DNA from: Desulfovibrio sp.
GTDB lineage: Bacteria > Desulfobacterota > Desulfovibrionia > Desulfovibrionales > Desulfovibrionaceae
Length of the DNA: 64,000 nucleotides
Reading direction: 5' to 3'
Assembly: GCA_017450275.1 (NCBI GenBank)
Contig: JAFSVD010000039.1
Location: 106,594-170,593 of the forward strand
Part shown: piece by piece, positions 35,284 to 45,365 of the stretch
How positions within the stretch are numbered: position 1 is the stretch's first letter
Layout of the letters: every line of letters starts with the position of its first letter
Position numbers and translations under genes: made by a program
Notes under the pieces: model-generated
Seen by the model: only the letters and a program-made list of their open reading frames with translations
Databases searched by the model: none
What the model was told of the DNA's origin: nothing

Positions 35284-36183
35284 CTAGACATTTGTCTTCA
35301 AGAAATTCTTTGCTCTGGCCGCTTCCGGAGAATGCGGATATTTTTTGATCAATTCGTTCATCCGTGCCTTTGCTGCCTCTTTTTGGCCGCTCTTGCTGAA
35401 ACAGATCCCCTGCTTCAAATACGAACCCGGTGCGCGGGAAGACTTGGGGTATTTGGTGATCACCTCGTTGTACTCAAGGGCTGCTTCGGAGAACTGATTG
35501 CGCTGAAAATAGCATTCCGCCAAATAGTACTGCGCATCAGGCACAAGGTTGTGGGTGCCGTAATTTTTCAAAAAATCCGAAAACGACCGCTGCGCCTCAG
35601 CGTAATTTCTGGAATTATACGCGTTTAAGCCCGCATCGTAGAGGGCGAGAGAAAGATCCTTGGCTGGTTCTGGCGCTTTGGGTCTGGGGGATTCCTTGCC
35701 CCAATTGGACTCCATGGCCGAAGGAGCCTGTGCAGCTTGGGGGGCTTCTGTCTGCGGTGTCTGCGGATTTTCGGCAACCACGGGTTCGCCGTACTGCCCA
35801 ATGCTGAGGGGCTGTGACTGCGTCGGCTTGGGCACAATCACCGGTTTGGGCTGCACGGTCAAGGGATCCCCAAGATTAAAATCCATCGCCATGCTGTTTT
35901 CAACCTGGTGCAAGGCAGCGTCGTGCTTGTTCACCCGATTGACAAGGGCTTGTGCACCGCCGACATTCTTAAGATCATCGAGCTGCCCCTTCAGTTCATT
36001 GATCTCCTCACGCATGGCCTGCAATTGATTCAAGGTATCCGCCTGTGCAGGCTGCAGCTGCCTGAGCTGCATATCTTGCTGATGAACCTGCTCCTCCAGC
36101 GCCGCTTCCCGCTGTCCGACGCACGACGAACACAAAGAGCAGGCGACAACCAAGCACGCCGACAGAAAACACGGTCTTTGCAT
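35284..36183 (-). CDS. cpoB: Cell-division coordinator CpoB / YbgF-type lipoprotein
   Basis: A 299-residue secreted protein. The N-terminus is a lipoprotein-type signal with VVAC as the likely lipobox, followed by a coiled coil (REAALEEQVHQQDMQLRQLQ), a Pro/Gln-rich linker, and C-terminal TPRs (YDAGLNAYNSRNYAEAQRSF, DAQYYLAECYFQRNQFSEAA, SYLKQGICFSKSGQKEAAK). This is the layout of YbgF/CpoB of the Tol-Pal system. ATG 36183 has AAGGA closely upstream. tol and pal genes are not adjacent; instead it ends an ileS-lspA cluster. Confidence 0.85.
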   Translation of the reverse strand: MQRPCFLSACLVVACSLCSSCVGQREAALEEQVHQQDMQLRQLQPAQADTLNQLQAMREEINELKGQLDDLKNVGGAQALVNRVNKHDAALHQVENSMAMDFNLGDPLTVQPKPVIVPKPTQSQPLSIGQYGEPVVAENPQTPQTEAPQAAQAPSAMESNWGKESPRPKAPEPAKDLSLALYDAGLNAYNSRNYAEAQRSFSDFLKNYGTHNLVPDAQYYLAECYFQRNQFSEAALEYNEVITKYPKSSRAPGSYLKQGICFSKSGQKEAAKARMNELIKKYPHSPEAARAKNFLKTNV

Positions 36184-36237
36184 CACTTCCTTCAGCGAAA
36201 CGCTGCCTCCATGGTAGAATTGCACAAACACCCAAGG

Positions 36238-36471
36238 CTATTTCGGATCCGTTGGCGCCTTTGCCTGTGGCCGAAGGACACGGCCTTGGGCTTTTTTTCG
36301 TCCGTACACAAGATAGAGAAGCCCTCCCAGAACCGGCACAAAGACCGCGATGCACAACCACGTCACCTTTTGCTGGAAGGAGGAAAACTCGTGCGCCCAG
36401 ACATGCCAGATGCTCCACAAGTTGATCAGCGGCAAGAGGGCAAGAAGAATATACCAGGGTGAAAACGGCAT
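36238..36471 (-). CDS. Small PLDc_N-like inner-membrane protein
   Basis: A 77-residue protein with two membrane helices (WYILLALLPLINLWSIWHVW and VTWLCIAVFVPVLGGLLYLV) and a basic tail starting GRKK. The second helix with P.lGgllYl.yGR matches the PLDc_N motif found in small membrane proteins and cardiolipin synthases. ATG 36471 follows AAGGGGGG. It lies 13 bp after lspA and is likely cotranscribed. Function unknown. Confidence 0.75.
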   Translation of the reverse strand: MPFSPWYILLALLPLINLWSIWHVWAHEFSSFQQKVTWLCIAVFVPVLGGLLYLVYGRKKAQGRVLRPQAKAPTDPK

Positions 36472-36484
36472 AATCCCCCCTTGA

Positions 36485-36970
36485 CTAGTCCGATTTTTTT
36501 CTCCCCAAGGATATGAAGAAAAAGACCACCATTGCCCCCACACAGATGGCTGCATCAGCCACGTTAAAGGCCGGCCAATGCCAGTCTTTCCAGTAGACAT
36601 CGAGAAAATCCACAACAGCCCGAAAACGCAGGCGGTCGATTGCGTTGCCAATCGCCCCACCAAAAATCAGGGCAAGGCCTACGACAAAACTCGGTGCGTG
36701 CTCCTTCATGGTGTGGACGAGCCAGAGAATAGCCGCCACAGCCACAAGCGTTGCCGCCAAAAAGAGCCAGAACTGCCACTCTATGTCCGAACGATTCAAA
36801 AAACCAAAGGCCGCCCCGCGATTGCGGATATTGACCAGGTCAAAACAGCCCGGAATGACCGGTATGCTCTTCCACGTAGGCACAGAGCGCACAACAAGCC
36901 ACTTTGTGCCCTGATCGAGGAGAAGGACGATCAGGGCAACAAGGCTAAACATCCAATACCGCGCCTTCAC
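36485..36970 (-). CDS. lspA: Lipoprotein signal peptidase II
   Basis: A 161-residue four-span aspartic protease that removes signal peptides from prolipoproteins. Family blocks are [23 protein letters not shown], and the catalytic region [20 protein letters not shown] followed by VDFLDVYW and [12 protein letters not shown]. The start is GTG 36970, overlapping the ileS stop as GTGA, with GAGG 6 bases upstream. ileS-lspA is a common bacterial pair. Confidence 0.94.
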   Translation of the reverse strand: MKARYWMFSLVALIVLLLDQGTKWLVVRSVPTWKSIPVIPGCFDLVNIRNRGAAFGFLNRSDIEWQFWLFLAATLVAVAAILWLVHTMKEHAPSFVVGLALIFGGAIGNAIDRLRFRAVVDFLDVYWKDWHWPAFNVADAAICVGAMVVFFFISLGRKKSD

Positions 36971-39798
36971 GCAAACCTCGGGGCGGACTCTGCCAAAACC
37001 TGGGCACAACGGGGGCAAAGCGTTGGATAGCGACTATCGCTGCCGCATTCTGGACTCACAATCCAGCAGCGTTCGCATTTAGTACCAACGGCCTTGGAAA
37101 CAGCCACAGCGACATTGGGTATTTCGGGATCCTGCCAGGCGTCCTTGGGTGCCTCTGCATAATCAGCCAGGCTAAAGCCTGAGACAATGCAATAGGCTCG
37201 CAAATCCGTCTCTAGGGAAAGAACCTCCTCCCTGGTCGCCGCATCCACATACACCGTGACAGCGGTATCCAGGGGATGCCCAACGGTTTTGGCTGCCCGA
37301 AGCGGCTCAATGGCACGGGTGACAGCCTGGCGGATGCTCTCCAAACGCGCCCATTTCGCACAAAGCGAATCGGGCAAACGATAGCCGTCAACCGGGATAT
37401 CTTGCAGAGCAAAGACTGTTTTAGCCTGCGTGGCAAAGGCTTTGGGAAGAGCGTGGAAAATTTCTTCTGCTGTAAAGGACAAAATAGGAGCCATATCCCG
37501 CAAAAGCAGTTGCAAAATAACCCAAAGAGCTGTCTGCGCGCTGCGCCGATTCCGTCCCGTCGCTGCCTCGGTATAGAGACGATCTTTCAAGATGTCGAGA
37601 TAGAGCGCTGAGAGATCGGTCACGCAATAGGTGTAGAGGCCATGGTAGACCTTGTGGAATTCATAGTCAGCATAGTTTTGGTTTATGCTCGCATGCAAAC
37701 GGGCAACCCTGTCCATGGCATAGCGGTCAAGGGGCAAACAATCCTCGATGGGGAGAGCATCCTCGGGCGTAAAATCCGAAAGATTGCCAAGCAGGAAACG
37801 GCAGGTATTGCGGATGCGGCGGTAGGCGTCAACCAATCGGCTGACAATCTGATCCGAGAGCCTGATGTCTTCCCGGTAATCGACCGACGAAGCCCACAAG
37901 CGCACGATCTCAGCGCCGTATTTTTCAATAAGACTTTTGGGTGCAATGACATTGCCCACAGATTTGCTCATCTTCCGGCCTTCGCCATCGACAACATAGC
38001 CATGGGTCAGAACAGCTCGGTAGGGCGGCGTATCGTGGGTGCCCAAGGCGACGAGCAAAGAGCTATGGAACCAGCCTCGGTGTTGGTCAGAGCCCTCGAG
38101 ATAGAGGTCAGCTGGGAAGGAAAGTTCCTTGCGCTGGCACAAAACCGCTGCCCAGCTGGAGCCGGAATCAAACCACACATCCAAAATATCACGCTCTCTC
38201 TTCCACGTCTTCCCACCACAATGCGGGCAGATGAGATCCTTGGGCACGATATCGTGGTCTTCGGCTTCATACCAATAGTCGCAGCCTGTCGGATGCTCGG
38301 CGAATTTGTCGCACAAGGCTCGCATCCAGGCAGGATCCTGCCAGACCTCACCGCAGCTCTCACAGCGCAGCGCCATGATCGGAACACCCCACTGCCGCTG
38401 TCTCGAGATGCACCAGTCAGGCCGGGTTTCGATCATACCATAGATGCGGTCGCGTCCCCAGGCAGGGATCCAAGTCACATCCTTGTCAATGGCTGTCAGC
38501 GCTTTTTCTCGAAGCGCATTGCTTTCCATACGGATAAACCACTGCGGCGTTGCCCGAAAGATCACGGGATTTTTGCAGCGCCAGCAATGGGGATAGGAGT
38601 GGTCGATGCTGCCTACCGCGAGCAGGGCTCCCACCTCGCGCAGCTTTTCCACGACCAAGGGATTGGCGGCAAAAACCGTCTCCCCTGCAAAATACGGCAC
38701 GGAATCAAGATAACGACCAGCATCATCCAGCGGTGAATAGATGGGAAGCTTGTAGGCGAGCCCCACCTCATAGTCTTCCCGGCCATGGCCAGGCGCTGTA
38801 TGCACGCAGCCTGTGCCTGTGTCCAAGGTGACATGGGTGCCAAGCACAACAGGGGACTCGCGGTCGTAGAAGGGATGGCGCGCCACAAGGCCTTCCAGAT
38901 CCTGCCCCTTGCACTCGCCAAGAAGCGTGTAGGGCTGGTCGCCAAAGAGCGGCATGCAGGCCTCAAGACGCTCTGTCGCCAAAAGATAGTGGCGATCGCC
39001 TTGGGCAACCAAGGCATAGGAAAAGTCTGGATGCACACAGACAGCCATGTTGTCCGGAATGGTCCACGGCGTTGTTGTCCAAATACAAATAACGGTCTTT
39101 GTCAAATCAGCCGCAGGAAAGAGCGATGTGAGCTTGGGATCCGCCACGGGAAAGGCCACATAGAGGGAGGGGGAAGCAATATCGGCGTATTCGACTTCCG
39201 CCTCAGCCAGGGCTGTGTGGCAGGAACAACACCAGTACACCGGCTTCTTATCCCGAACAACACTGCCCCGCTCCACAAAACGGGTCAGCTCTCTCGCAAT
39301 TTCTGCCTCATAGGCAGGGGTCATGCTGCGATAGGGATCCTCCCAAGCGCCCAGCACCCCCAAACGCCGAAATTCCTCGCGCTGGATGTCAATCCATTTG
39401 CTCGCGTATTCACGGCACAGCTTGCGCACCACAGGCGTTGGCAATTCCTTTTTCTTGCCCTTGAGCTCCTGCTCCACCTTCAGTTCAATCGGGAGCCCAT
39501 GACAATCCCAGCCAGGCACAAAGTGGCAGCGATAGCCCTGCATGTTCTTGGATTTGACAATGATGTCTTTCAAAATCTTGTTCAGGGCATGCCCCATATG
39601 GAGATGCCCATTGGCATAGGGCGGTCCATCGTGGAGAACAAATTCTCCCTTGGAGCCAGAGGCATTCTCCATGGCTGCAAGAACGCCCTCTTCTTCCCAC
39701 TGTTTCAGCATCTCAGGCTCGCGATTGACCAGATTAGCTTTCATTGGAAAAGACGTGACGGGCAGGTTCAGCGTTTTTTTATAATCACTCATATACAT
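36967..39798 (-). CDS. ileS: Isoleucyl-tRNA synthetase
   Basis: A 943-residue class I aminoacyl-tRNA synthetase. The ATP-binding HIGH motif appears as [12 protein letters not shown], the KMSKS loop as [10 protein letters not shown], and a C-terminal zinc site as CERCW...CPRC. The editing (CP1) domain has [12 protein letters not shown]-type sequence. ATG 39798 has GGAG 5 bases upstream, so translation starts MYMSDYKK rather than at the later ATG. Full length for a bacterial IleS (about 930-940). Confidence 0.96.
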   Translation of the reverse strand: MYMSDYKKTLNLPVTSFPMKANLVNREPEMLKQWEEEGVLAAMENASGSKGEFVLHDGPPYANGHLHMGHALNKILKDIIVKSKNMQGYRCHFVPGWDCHGLPIELKVEQELKGKKKELPTPVVRKLCREYASKWIDIQREEFRRLGVLGAWEDPYRSMTPAYEAEIARELTRFVERGSVVRDKKPVYWCCSCHTALAEAEVEYADIASPSLYVAFPVADPKLTSLFPAADLTKTVICIWTTTPWTIPDNMAVCVHPDFSYALVAQGDRHYLLATERLEACMPLFGDQPYTLLGECKGQDLEGLVARHPFYDRESPVVLGTHVTLDTGTGCVHTAPGHGREDYEVGLAYKLPIYSPLDDAGRYLDSVPYFAGETVFAANPLVVEKLREVGALLAVGSIDHSYPHCWRCKNPVIFRATPQWFIRMESNALREKALTAIDKDVTWIPAWGRDRIYGMIETRPDWCISRQRQWGVPIMALRCESCGEVWQDPAWMRALCDKFAEHPTGCDYWYEAEDHDIVPKDLICPHCGGKTWKRERDILDVWFDSGSSWAAVLCQRKELSFPADLYLEGSDQHRGWFHSSLLVALGTHDTPPYRAVLTHGYVVDGEGRKMSKSVGNVIAPKSLIEKYGAEIVRLWASSVDYREDIRLSDQIVSRLVDAYRRIRNTCRFLLGNLSDFTPEDALPIEDCLPLDRYAMDRVARLHASINQNYADYEFHKVYHGLYTYCVTDLSALYLDILKDRLYTEAATGRNRRSAQTALWVILQLLLRDMAPILSFTAEEIFHALPKAFATQAKTVFALQDIPVDGYRLPDSLCAKWARLESIRQAVTRAIEPLRAAKTVGHPLDTAVTVYVDAATREEVLSLETDLRAYCIVSGFSLADYAEAPKDAWQDPEIPNVAVAVSKAVGTKCERCWIVSPECGSDSRYPTLCPRCAQVLAESAPRFA

Positions 39799-39860
39799 AT
39801 GCTCCAAGAAACAATGGTTGAAAGAGCCCTTCGATTGAAACCCAACAGGGAAAAATCCGA

Positions 39861-39900
39861 AAAAAAGAGAAGGAATCGCTTCAAGGATTCCCTCTTTTAT
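39861..39900 (-). terminator. Terminator after hemW
   Basis: GAGAAGGAATC and GATTCCCTCTTTT pair around GCTTCAAG. T-rich runs on both sides allow bidirectional action; on the minus strand it ends hemW 60 bp after its stop. Confidence 0.75.
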
Positions 39901-39961
39901 TTATTTTTTTTAAAATGAAATTTTAGTATATCAAAAACCGGATAAAAAAGCAAGAAAAAAA

Positions 39962-41179
39962 TTACGCGTCGATGCCTGGCCAAACAGCCGTATCAAGGGA
40001 TGGCAGCGTCTCCTTGGCAAGGATGCGTTTTGTCTGCTCAAAGAGATTGGCGAGAATGGAATTGGACACAATCATGCCTTCGACAGTCAGACGCAAAAAG
40101 GCCTTTTTGATGCGGATCAAACCGTTTTCATGGAGTGCCTGCACCATTTTCTTGTGATCGAGCAGAAAGTCATGCCCTGTCATGGCGCGGTAGCGGTCGA
40201 GAGAAATGCCCCTTGCCGTGCGAAGACTGAGCATGAGCATTTCAAGCACCCGGATGAGGGGGGACAACTGTTCCTCTTCGCCCCCGAGCACGCCGTGTGC
40301 GATTGACTCTTCCCACAGGGCATAGGATGGATTGGTTCGACGCACAGAACCGATGGTCGATGTGGCAGCAGGCCCCACCCCCACATAGTCCACACCATCC
40401 CAATAGCCCCCATTGTGGCGACACTGATAGCCCATGCGGGCGAAATTGGAGATCTCATACTGCATATAGCCGTTTTTCTCCAAAAACTTGACGCCTTCCA
40501 AGAACATAATCCGCAAATCGCGCTCAACAGGGAGACTGAGCAGCCCCTTTTTGACCTCGCCATCCAAGACTGTGCCCTGTTCGAGGGTCAGACCATAGCA
40601 GGAAATATGCTCTGGCTGTAAGGCCACAATATCGTGCAAGGTCTTCATCCAGTGCCTGACACTTTGGCTGGGAAGCCCCCACATCAGATCGAGCCCGATA
40701 TTGGCAAAACCGGCCTCTCGTGCGCTCGTATACGCCTGCACACTTTCCTGCGCCTTGTGGACGCGGCCAAGCATGCGGAGCATTTCCGCATCCAGACTCT
40801 GCACCCCAAGGGAGAGACGGTTTATCCCTGCTGCCAGATAGCCTGAGGGCGCAAGCGTCCCTTTCAGCGATTCTGGATTGGCTTCAAGGGTGATTTCAGC
40901 CCGTGCATCCACCGCAAAATGCGAACGGATAGCGGTGAGCACGGTTTCAACCATTGACGGCGACAAAAGACTGGGGGTGCCGCCTCCAAAGAAGATGCTT
41001 GAAATGGAGCAGTTGCCCAGACGCTGCCCCCACAAGGCAAGCTCCTGGCATACGGTGTCGACATAGCGGCTGAGAATGGGCGAATCAGGCGTTGTGTCTT
41101 TGCGCCCCAAAGCCTGTGTGTAGAACGAACAATACTTACAGCGCGATCGACAAAACGGGACATGGATATAGAGGAGCAT
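39962..41179 (-). CDS. hemW: Radical SAM heme chaperone HemW-like protein
   Basis: A 405-residue radical SAM protein with the cluster motif CRSRCKYC (CxxxCxxC) at residues 10-17, FFGGGTPSLL, and RLSLGVQSLDAEML. It has the HemN_C-like C-terminal part with LTVEGMIVSNSIL. The absence of extra N-terminal HemN residues and the cysteine spacing favour HemW, which delivers heme, over the oxygen-independent coproporphyrinogen oxidase HemN. ATG 41179 has no strong SD sequence. It is monocistronic with its own terminator. Confidence 0.88.
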   Translation of the reverse strand: MLLYIHVPFCRSRCKYCSFYTQALGRKDTTPDSPILSRYVDTVCQELALWGQRLGNCSISSIFFGGGTPSLLSPSMVETVLTAIRSHFAVDARAEITLEANPESLKGTLAPSGYLAAGINRLSLGVQSLDAEMLRMLGRVHKAQESVQAYTSAREAGFANIGLDLMWGLPSQSVRHWMKTLHDIVALQPEHISCYGLTLEQGTVLDGEVKKGLLSLPVERDLRIMFLEGVKFLEKNGYMQYEISNFARMGYQCRHNGGYWDGVDYVGVGPAATSTIGSVRRTNPSYALWEESIAHGVLGGEEEQLSPLIRVLEMLMLSLRTARGISLDRYRAMTGHDFLLDHKKMVQALHENGLIRIKKAFLRLTVEGMIVSNSILANLFEQTKRILAKETLPSLDTAVWPGIDA

Positions 41180-41269
41180 ACATCATCCGGACTGGTGACT
41201 TGGCAAAGCACCAAGGGCAAGCTATAGTGACGCCTCTTGGAACTTTGCAAAAACATCAACGCGATCGTA

Positions 41270-41595
41270 GTGTCCCATTCCATTCATATTCGAAACGCAT
41301 GACACGCACAAAACCCTTGGGCGGATGCGGGGTGAGATACAGGGTAAGGCACGCGTTCTTCCCCTTCCACCTCTCGGTGATGCCAAGCTGGCAACGCTAC
41401 CAGCACGTATGTTCCGTCCATGGTGCTGTGCTATTGTACCTGTTTCTTCGCGGCGCCCCACTGCGTATTGACCACAAATGAGGATTCAGGTTCTCCCCAA
41501 TCCTTAGCCGAAGGATGAAATGGAATGTATCGGCTGGATGAGGAACTGGGTGCGATCTGCGGCCGTGGATTTTCTCCAATGTGAATGAAAGAGAC
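41270..41595. repeat. Dispersed element family 1, copy B (MITE-like)
   Basis: A 326-bp copy of the element at 24841-25170. It starts GTGTCCCATTCCATTCATAT and ends GTGAATGAAAGAGAC. Shared inner blocks include TCGGTGATGCCAAGCTGGCA, CTACCAGCACGTATG, GGTTCTCCCCA, GGCTGGATGAGGAACTGG and CCGTGGATTTTCTCCAAT. It fills most of the 436-bp gap between hemW and pepA and ends 20 bp before the pepA start. No coding frame is convincing. Confidence 0.75.
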
Positions 41596-41615
41596 TAGTA
41601 GGGAAGGAGATGGGT

Positions 41616-43106
41616 ATGGAACTGTGTTTTCACCATGGAGGAGCAGAAACCTGGCAAAGCGATATCGTGCTTGTGCCGATCCTCGATGGCAGTGACATAG
41701 TATCGACAAACACGGAATTGGACAATGCCTGCCCCTGGCTCCGTACAGCACCAGGCTATCAGGATGTCTCCCCGCACAAACACAGACTGCATATGGTCTA
41801 TGGCGGGCAAGAAGGGCTTTGCCGCGTCCTTTTTCTCGGACTTGGCAAGGAAGCCGATTTTTCACTCGATATCTTTCGCGAGGGGATTGGGAAAGCCGTT
41901 GCCTTTGCCAATACCTACGCGTTTTCCCACATGCTGTGTTCTGTCAGCCTCCTGGCATCCCTGCCCTTTGGCAAGCACCGCCTGCTTGAAGAGCTTGTCT
42001 ATGCCGCCCATCTTGCCAACGATGTCTACGCTCCCCTCAAAAAAGCCGATCCCAATACCCACACCCTCCAAACGCTCACCATAGCCCATCCTACGCCAGA
42101 CCCCTTGCTCGAAAAGGCCGCGCACAAGGGCGCCCATGCAGCTTCTGCCACGCTCTTTGCCAGGCATCTTGCCGCCATGCCCGCCAATCACCTCAGCCCT
42201 GTGCACTTTGCCCACCAAGCGGTCTCCATGGCCAAACGCGCCCACATCCCGTGTTCTGTGCTCGACGAACAAAATATGCGCCAGGAAGGCATGGAAGCGC
42301 TCCTCGCTGTGGGGCAGGGCTCCAAAAATCCACCGCGCCTGATTGTGCTCGACTATGCAAGCCCCAATGCCCAAGACCAGGATCCCCTTCTTTTGATCGG
42401 CAAAGGCATATGCTTTGACGCAGGGGGCATATCCCTCAAACCCCCGGCAAAAATGCACGAGATGAAAAGCGACATGAGCGGTGCAGCCTGCGTGATCGCG
42501 TGTATGGAGCAGGTGGCCAAGGAAGGCCTGGACTGCCATGTGGTTGGTATTGTCGCGTGCGCGGAAAATCTGCCAGACGGCAACGCGGTTCGGCCAGGGG
42601 ATGTGGTTCGCGCCATGAACGGCGACACCGTTGAAATCATCAATACCGATGCCGAAGGCCGCCTTGTGCTGTGTGATGCCATAAACTATGCCAAAACCCA
42701 CTTTCACCCCAAGGCCATCGTCGATATCGCCACATTAACAGGAGCCTGTGCCGTGGCTCTTGGCGATGCCATTGCCGGTCTTTTTACCAAGCATGCGCTG
42801 CTGCGAGATCGACTCTTGGCTGCTGGTGAACTTTGTGGACAATACCTGTGGCCTATGCCGATTTGGGAAGGCTATCGCCAAAAGCTCAACAGCGATGTGG
42901 CCGACATCTGCCATACAGGGCCTCGCCAGGGCGGTGCCAGCATCGCAGCGCTTTTTTTGGCGCATTTTGCCGACAAAACCCCGTTTGCGCATCTCGATAT
43001 TGCGGGCGTTGACTGGGCGGAACACAAGACAGCTCTTTGCCCCAAAGGCCCAACCGGCTTTGGAGCACGGACACTCCTTGAATTTGTACGAGGAGGTTCT
43101 CTGTGA
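41616..43106 (+). CDS. pepA: Cytosol (leucyl) aminopeptidase
   Basis: The 496-residue M17 metallopeptidase releases N-terminal residues from peptides. The metal and catalytic blocks are KGICFDAGGISLKPP, MKSDMSGAACV and the signature NTDAEGRLVL, followed by IVDIATLTGACAVALG. The N-terminal non-catalytic domain is present. ATG 41616 lies 6 bases after AAGGAG; an ATG at 41610 would overlap it. The end overlaps the cobA-hemD start as GTGA, so the genes are coupled. Its upstream region consists of a dispersed element. Confidence 0.95.
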   Translation: MELCFHHGGAETWQSDIVLVPILDGSDIVSTNTELDNACPWLRTAPGYQDVSPHKHRLHMVYGGQEGLCRVLFLGLGKEADFSLDIFREGIGKAVAFANTYAFSHMLCSVSLLASLPFGKHRLLEELVYAAHLANDVYAPLKKADPNTHTLQTLTIAHPTPDPLLEKAAHKGAHAASATLFARHLAAMPANHLSPVHFAHQAVSMAKRAHIPCSVLDEQNMRQEGMEALLAVGQGSKNPPRLIVLDYASPNAQDQDPLLLIGKGICFDAGGISLKPPAKMHEMKSDMSGAACVIACMEQVAKEGLDCHVVGIVACAENLPDGNAVRPGDVVRAMNGDTVEIINTDAEGRLVLCDAINYAKTHFHPKAIVDIATLTGACAVALGDAIAGLFTKHALLRDRLLAAGELCGQYLWPMPIWEGYRQKLNSDVADICHTGPRQGGASIAALFLAHFADKTPFAHLDIAGVDWAEHKTALCPKGPTGFGARTLLEFVRGGSL

Positions 43107-44605
43107 AAGTCTACTTGCTCGGCGCAGGCCCAGGAGATCCCGGGCTTGTGACCGTTAAAACGCGTCACATCGTCGAAATCGCCGACGTGGTGATCTACGA
43201 TGCCTTAGTCAATCCCGATCTGCTCAGCTTTTGTAAACCCGGGGCTGAGGTGATCTATGTGGGAAAGATTGCGGGTAACCACGCCCTGCCGCAGCCTGAC
43301 ATTAACGCGCTGCTCATTCAAAAAGCCCGACAATACCCCGTGGTAGCCCGGCTCAAAGGAGGGGATCCCTACATCTTTGGCCGTGGCGGCGAAGAAGCAC
43401 AAGCCCTTCTCGAAGCCGGGATTCCTTTTGAAGAAGTGCCGGGCATCAGCGCAACCATTGCCGCCCCGGCCTACGCGGGTATCCCCTTGACCCACCGCGA
43501 CATGGTTTCCCAGGTGACCTTGATCACAGGCCACGAACGAGCGGAAAAAGCCACTTCCTCCTTGAACTTTGAGGCGCTCGCCTCTGGACGCGGTACCCTT
43601 GTCTTTGTGATGGGGATGCACAATCTCCCCACAATCACCCAGCAATTGATGCAGGCAGGACTCGCCCCGGATACGCCAGCGGCTCTCATCTATCGGGGGA
43701 CAACCGTGTATCAACGCTCCTTGGTCGCTGATCTCGCCACCCTGGCAGACAAAGCCAAGGAAGCCAAGTTCACCAATCCTTCTGTCATTGTGATTGGCCA
43801 TGTTGTGTCCTTAGCGCCGCAGCTCAACTGGTTTGAGCAAAAGCCCCTTTTTGGCCACACCATCGTGGTCACACGGGCACGCGAACAGGCGAGTGGCATC
43901 AAAGCGCAGCTTGAGGAACTGGGAGCCAGGGTGCTGGAATGCCCAACCATCCGCATCAAAGCCTTGACCCAACCTGCGTACATGGATCACCTACGCTCCT
44001 ACCAATGGACTGTATTTACCTCAGCCAACGGGGTGCGCATTTTCTTTGAAGCGCTGAAAGCCAGGCATCTGGATGCAAGAGCGCTGGGAACCACCAAGGT
44101 CGCAGCCATTGGTTCTGCCACAGCCAAGACGCTCGAATCCTTTGGCATACTCCCTGATCTTGTTCCGCCCCGTTTTGTGGCGGAATCCCTTGTGGAAGCC
44201 TTTGCCCAGCTTTCGGAAGAGCGGGGAAGCGTTTTACTCCCCAGAGCGAGCAATGCCCGCGATGTCCTGCCCAAGGGACTCCAGGCTCTTGGCTACAAAG
44301 TCGACGTGCTTCCCATCTATGAGACAGAGCCTGATGCAAGCGGATGCGACGCTGTGATTCGGGGATTGCAGGAGAAAACCATCTCCGCCATCTCCTTTGC
44401 CTCCTCCCAAACCGTCACCAATTTTCTTGCCCTTGTTCCGAAGGATCTTCTTCTCTCCTCCCAGGTCAAACTCGCAGCCATAGGCCCCATCACCGCCAAA
44501 ACCCTACGCGATGCAGGCCTTCCCTGTCATATTCAGCCTGAGACCTATACCATTCAAGCCTTAATCGATGCCCTCACAGCATCCCTGCACCCTCAAACGG
44601 AGTGA
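43103..44605 (+). CDS. cobA-hemD: Fused uroporphyrinogen-III methyltransferase / uroporphyrinogen-III synthase
   Basis: A 500-residue bifunctional enzyme. Residues 1 to about 245 are SUMT (CobA): VYLLGAGPGDPGLVTVKT, RLKGGDPYIFGRGGEE, VPGISATIAAPAYAGIPLTHR, VFVMGM. From about 255 a HemD domain follows, with VVTRAREQASGIKAQLEELG, FTSANGVRIFFE, PRASNARDVLP, ISFASSQTVTNF and IGPITAKTLRDAG. It makes uroporphyrinogen III and methylates it to precorrin-2 for siroheme, cobalamin and alternative heme synthesis, central in sulfate reducers. GTG 43103 overlaps the pepA stop, with AGGAGG 6 bases upstream. Confidence 0.94.
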   Translation: MKVYLLGAGPGDPGLVTVKTRHIVEIADVVIYDALVNPDLLSFCKPGAEVIYVGKIAGNHALPQPDINALLIQKARQYPVVARLKGGDPYIFGRGGEEAQALLEAGIPFEEVPGISATIAAPAYAGIPLTHRDMVSQVTLITGHERAEKATSSLNFEALASGRGTLVFVMGMHNLPTITQQLMQAGLAPDTPAALIYRGTTVYQRSLVADLATLADKAKEAKFTNPSVIVIGHVVSLAPQLNWFEQKPLFGHTIVVTRAREQASGIKAQLEELGARVLECPTIRIKALTQPAYMDHLRSYQWTVFTSANGVRIFFEALKARHLDARALGTTKVAAIGSATAKTLESFGILPDLVPPRFVAESLVEAFAQLSEERGSVLLPRASNARDVLPKGLQALGYKVDVLPIYETEPDASGCDAVIRGLQEKTISAISFASSQTVTNFLALVPKDLLLSSQVKLAAIGPITAKTLRDAGLPCHIQPETYTIQALIDALTASLHPQTE

Positions 44606-44612
44606 GGCCAAT

Positions 44613-45287
44613 ATGCCCTTCCGCCTTGCTATTCTTGCCTCAGGCAATGGCACAAACGCCCAGGCCATGATCGATGCCTGCCAAAAAGGCCTGCTTCCCA
44701 TAACCATTGCCGTCATTGTGAGCAATGTTCCAAGCGCCAATGTCCTCAATCGCGCAAAAAAGGCCGGTATTCCCGCCTGCGTTGTCGATCACAAAGCCTT
44801 TGCCAATCGCGAGGCCTACGATCAAGCGCTTTTGGCAGCCATCAACGACTACCATGTCGATGCCATAGCTCTTGCCGGCTATATGCGCTTGCTTTCCGCA
44901 CACTTTCTCCAAGCCTTCCCAGGCAAGGTACTGAACCTGCACCCAGCCATTCTCCCCAGTTTTCCCGGCCTCCACGGAGCCAGGGACGCCATCAACTATG
45001 GTGTGAAACTCACGGGAGCCACGGTGCACTTTGTCGATGAGATCATGGACAATGGTCCGGTCATTATCCAGGCTGCTGTGCCTGTCATCGATACCGAAAC
45101 CGAAGAAGAACTTTTGACACGCATCCATGCGCTTGAGCATCGCATCTATCCGCAGGCCTTGGCCTGGCTTGCGACCAATCGCCTTTCCGTGCAGGGGCGT
45201 TGCGTCCATCTTACGCCGAGCAAGGTAAACCTGGCAAAGCCCTTACCCAACGCCTTTGTCTGGCCGCCGCTTGAAGACGGTTTTTAA
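44613..45287 (+). CDS. purN: Phosphoribosylglycinamide formyltransferase
   Basis: A 224-residue enzyme transferring formyl from 10-formyl-THF to GAR in purine synthesis. Motifs are LAILASGNGTNAQAM, VVDHKAF, IALAGYMRLLS, NLHPAILPSFPGLHGARDA and GATVHFVDEIMDNGP with the catalytic Asp. GAGG lies 6 bases upstream of ATG 44613. It overlaps no gene and ends the pepA-cobA/hemD-purN unit before a terminator. Confidence 0.95.
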   Translation: MPFRLAILASGNGTNAQAMIDACQKGLLPITIAVIVSNVPSANVLNRAKKAGIPACVVDHKAFANREAYDQALLAAINDYHVDAIALAGYMRLLSAHFLQAFPGKVLNLHPAILPSFPGLHGARDAINYGVKLTGATVHFVDEIMDNGPVIIQAAVPVIDTETEEELLTRIHALEHRIYPQALAWLATNRLSVQGRCVHLTPSKVNLAKPLPNAFVWPPLEDGF

Positions 45288-45290
45288 ATC

Positions 45291-45322
45291 AAAAAAGCCC
45301 TCTCACAAGGAGGGCTTTTTTT
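45291..45322 (+). terminator. Terminator after purN
   Basis: GCCCTC (45297-45302), loop TCACAAG, GAGGGC, then seven Ts. Confidence 0.9.
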
Positions 45323-45328
45323 GCGGCC

Positions 45329-45358
45329 AAAAAAAATCCTTCGAGAGCACGAAGGATT
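45329..45358 (-). terminator. Terminator after cheV
   Basis: On the minus strand AATCCTTCG, loop TGCTCT, CGAAGGATT, followed by a T run. It is separate from the adjacent purN terminator. Confidence 0.88.
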
Positions 45359-45365
45359 GAATTGC

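Noticed and set aside
37642-38736. A 364-residue plus-strand frame
   Set aside because: Antisense to ileS, whose motifs are unmistakable.
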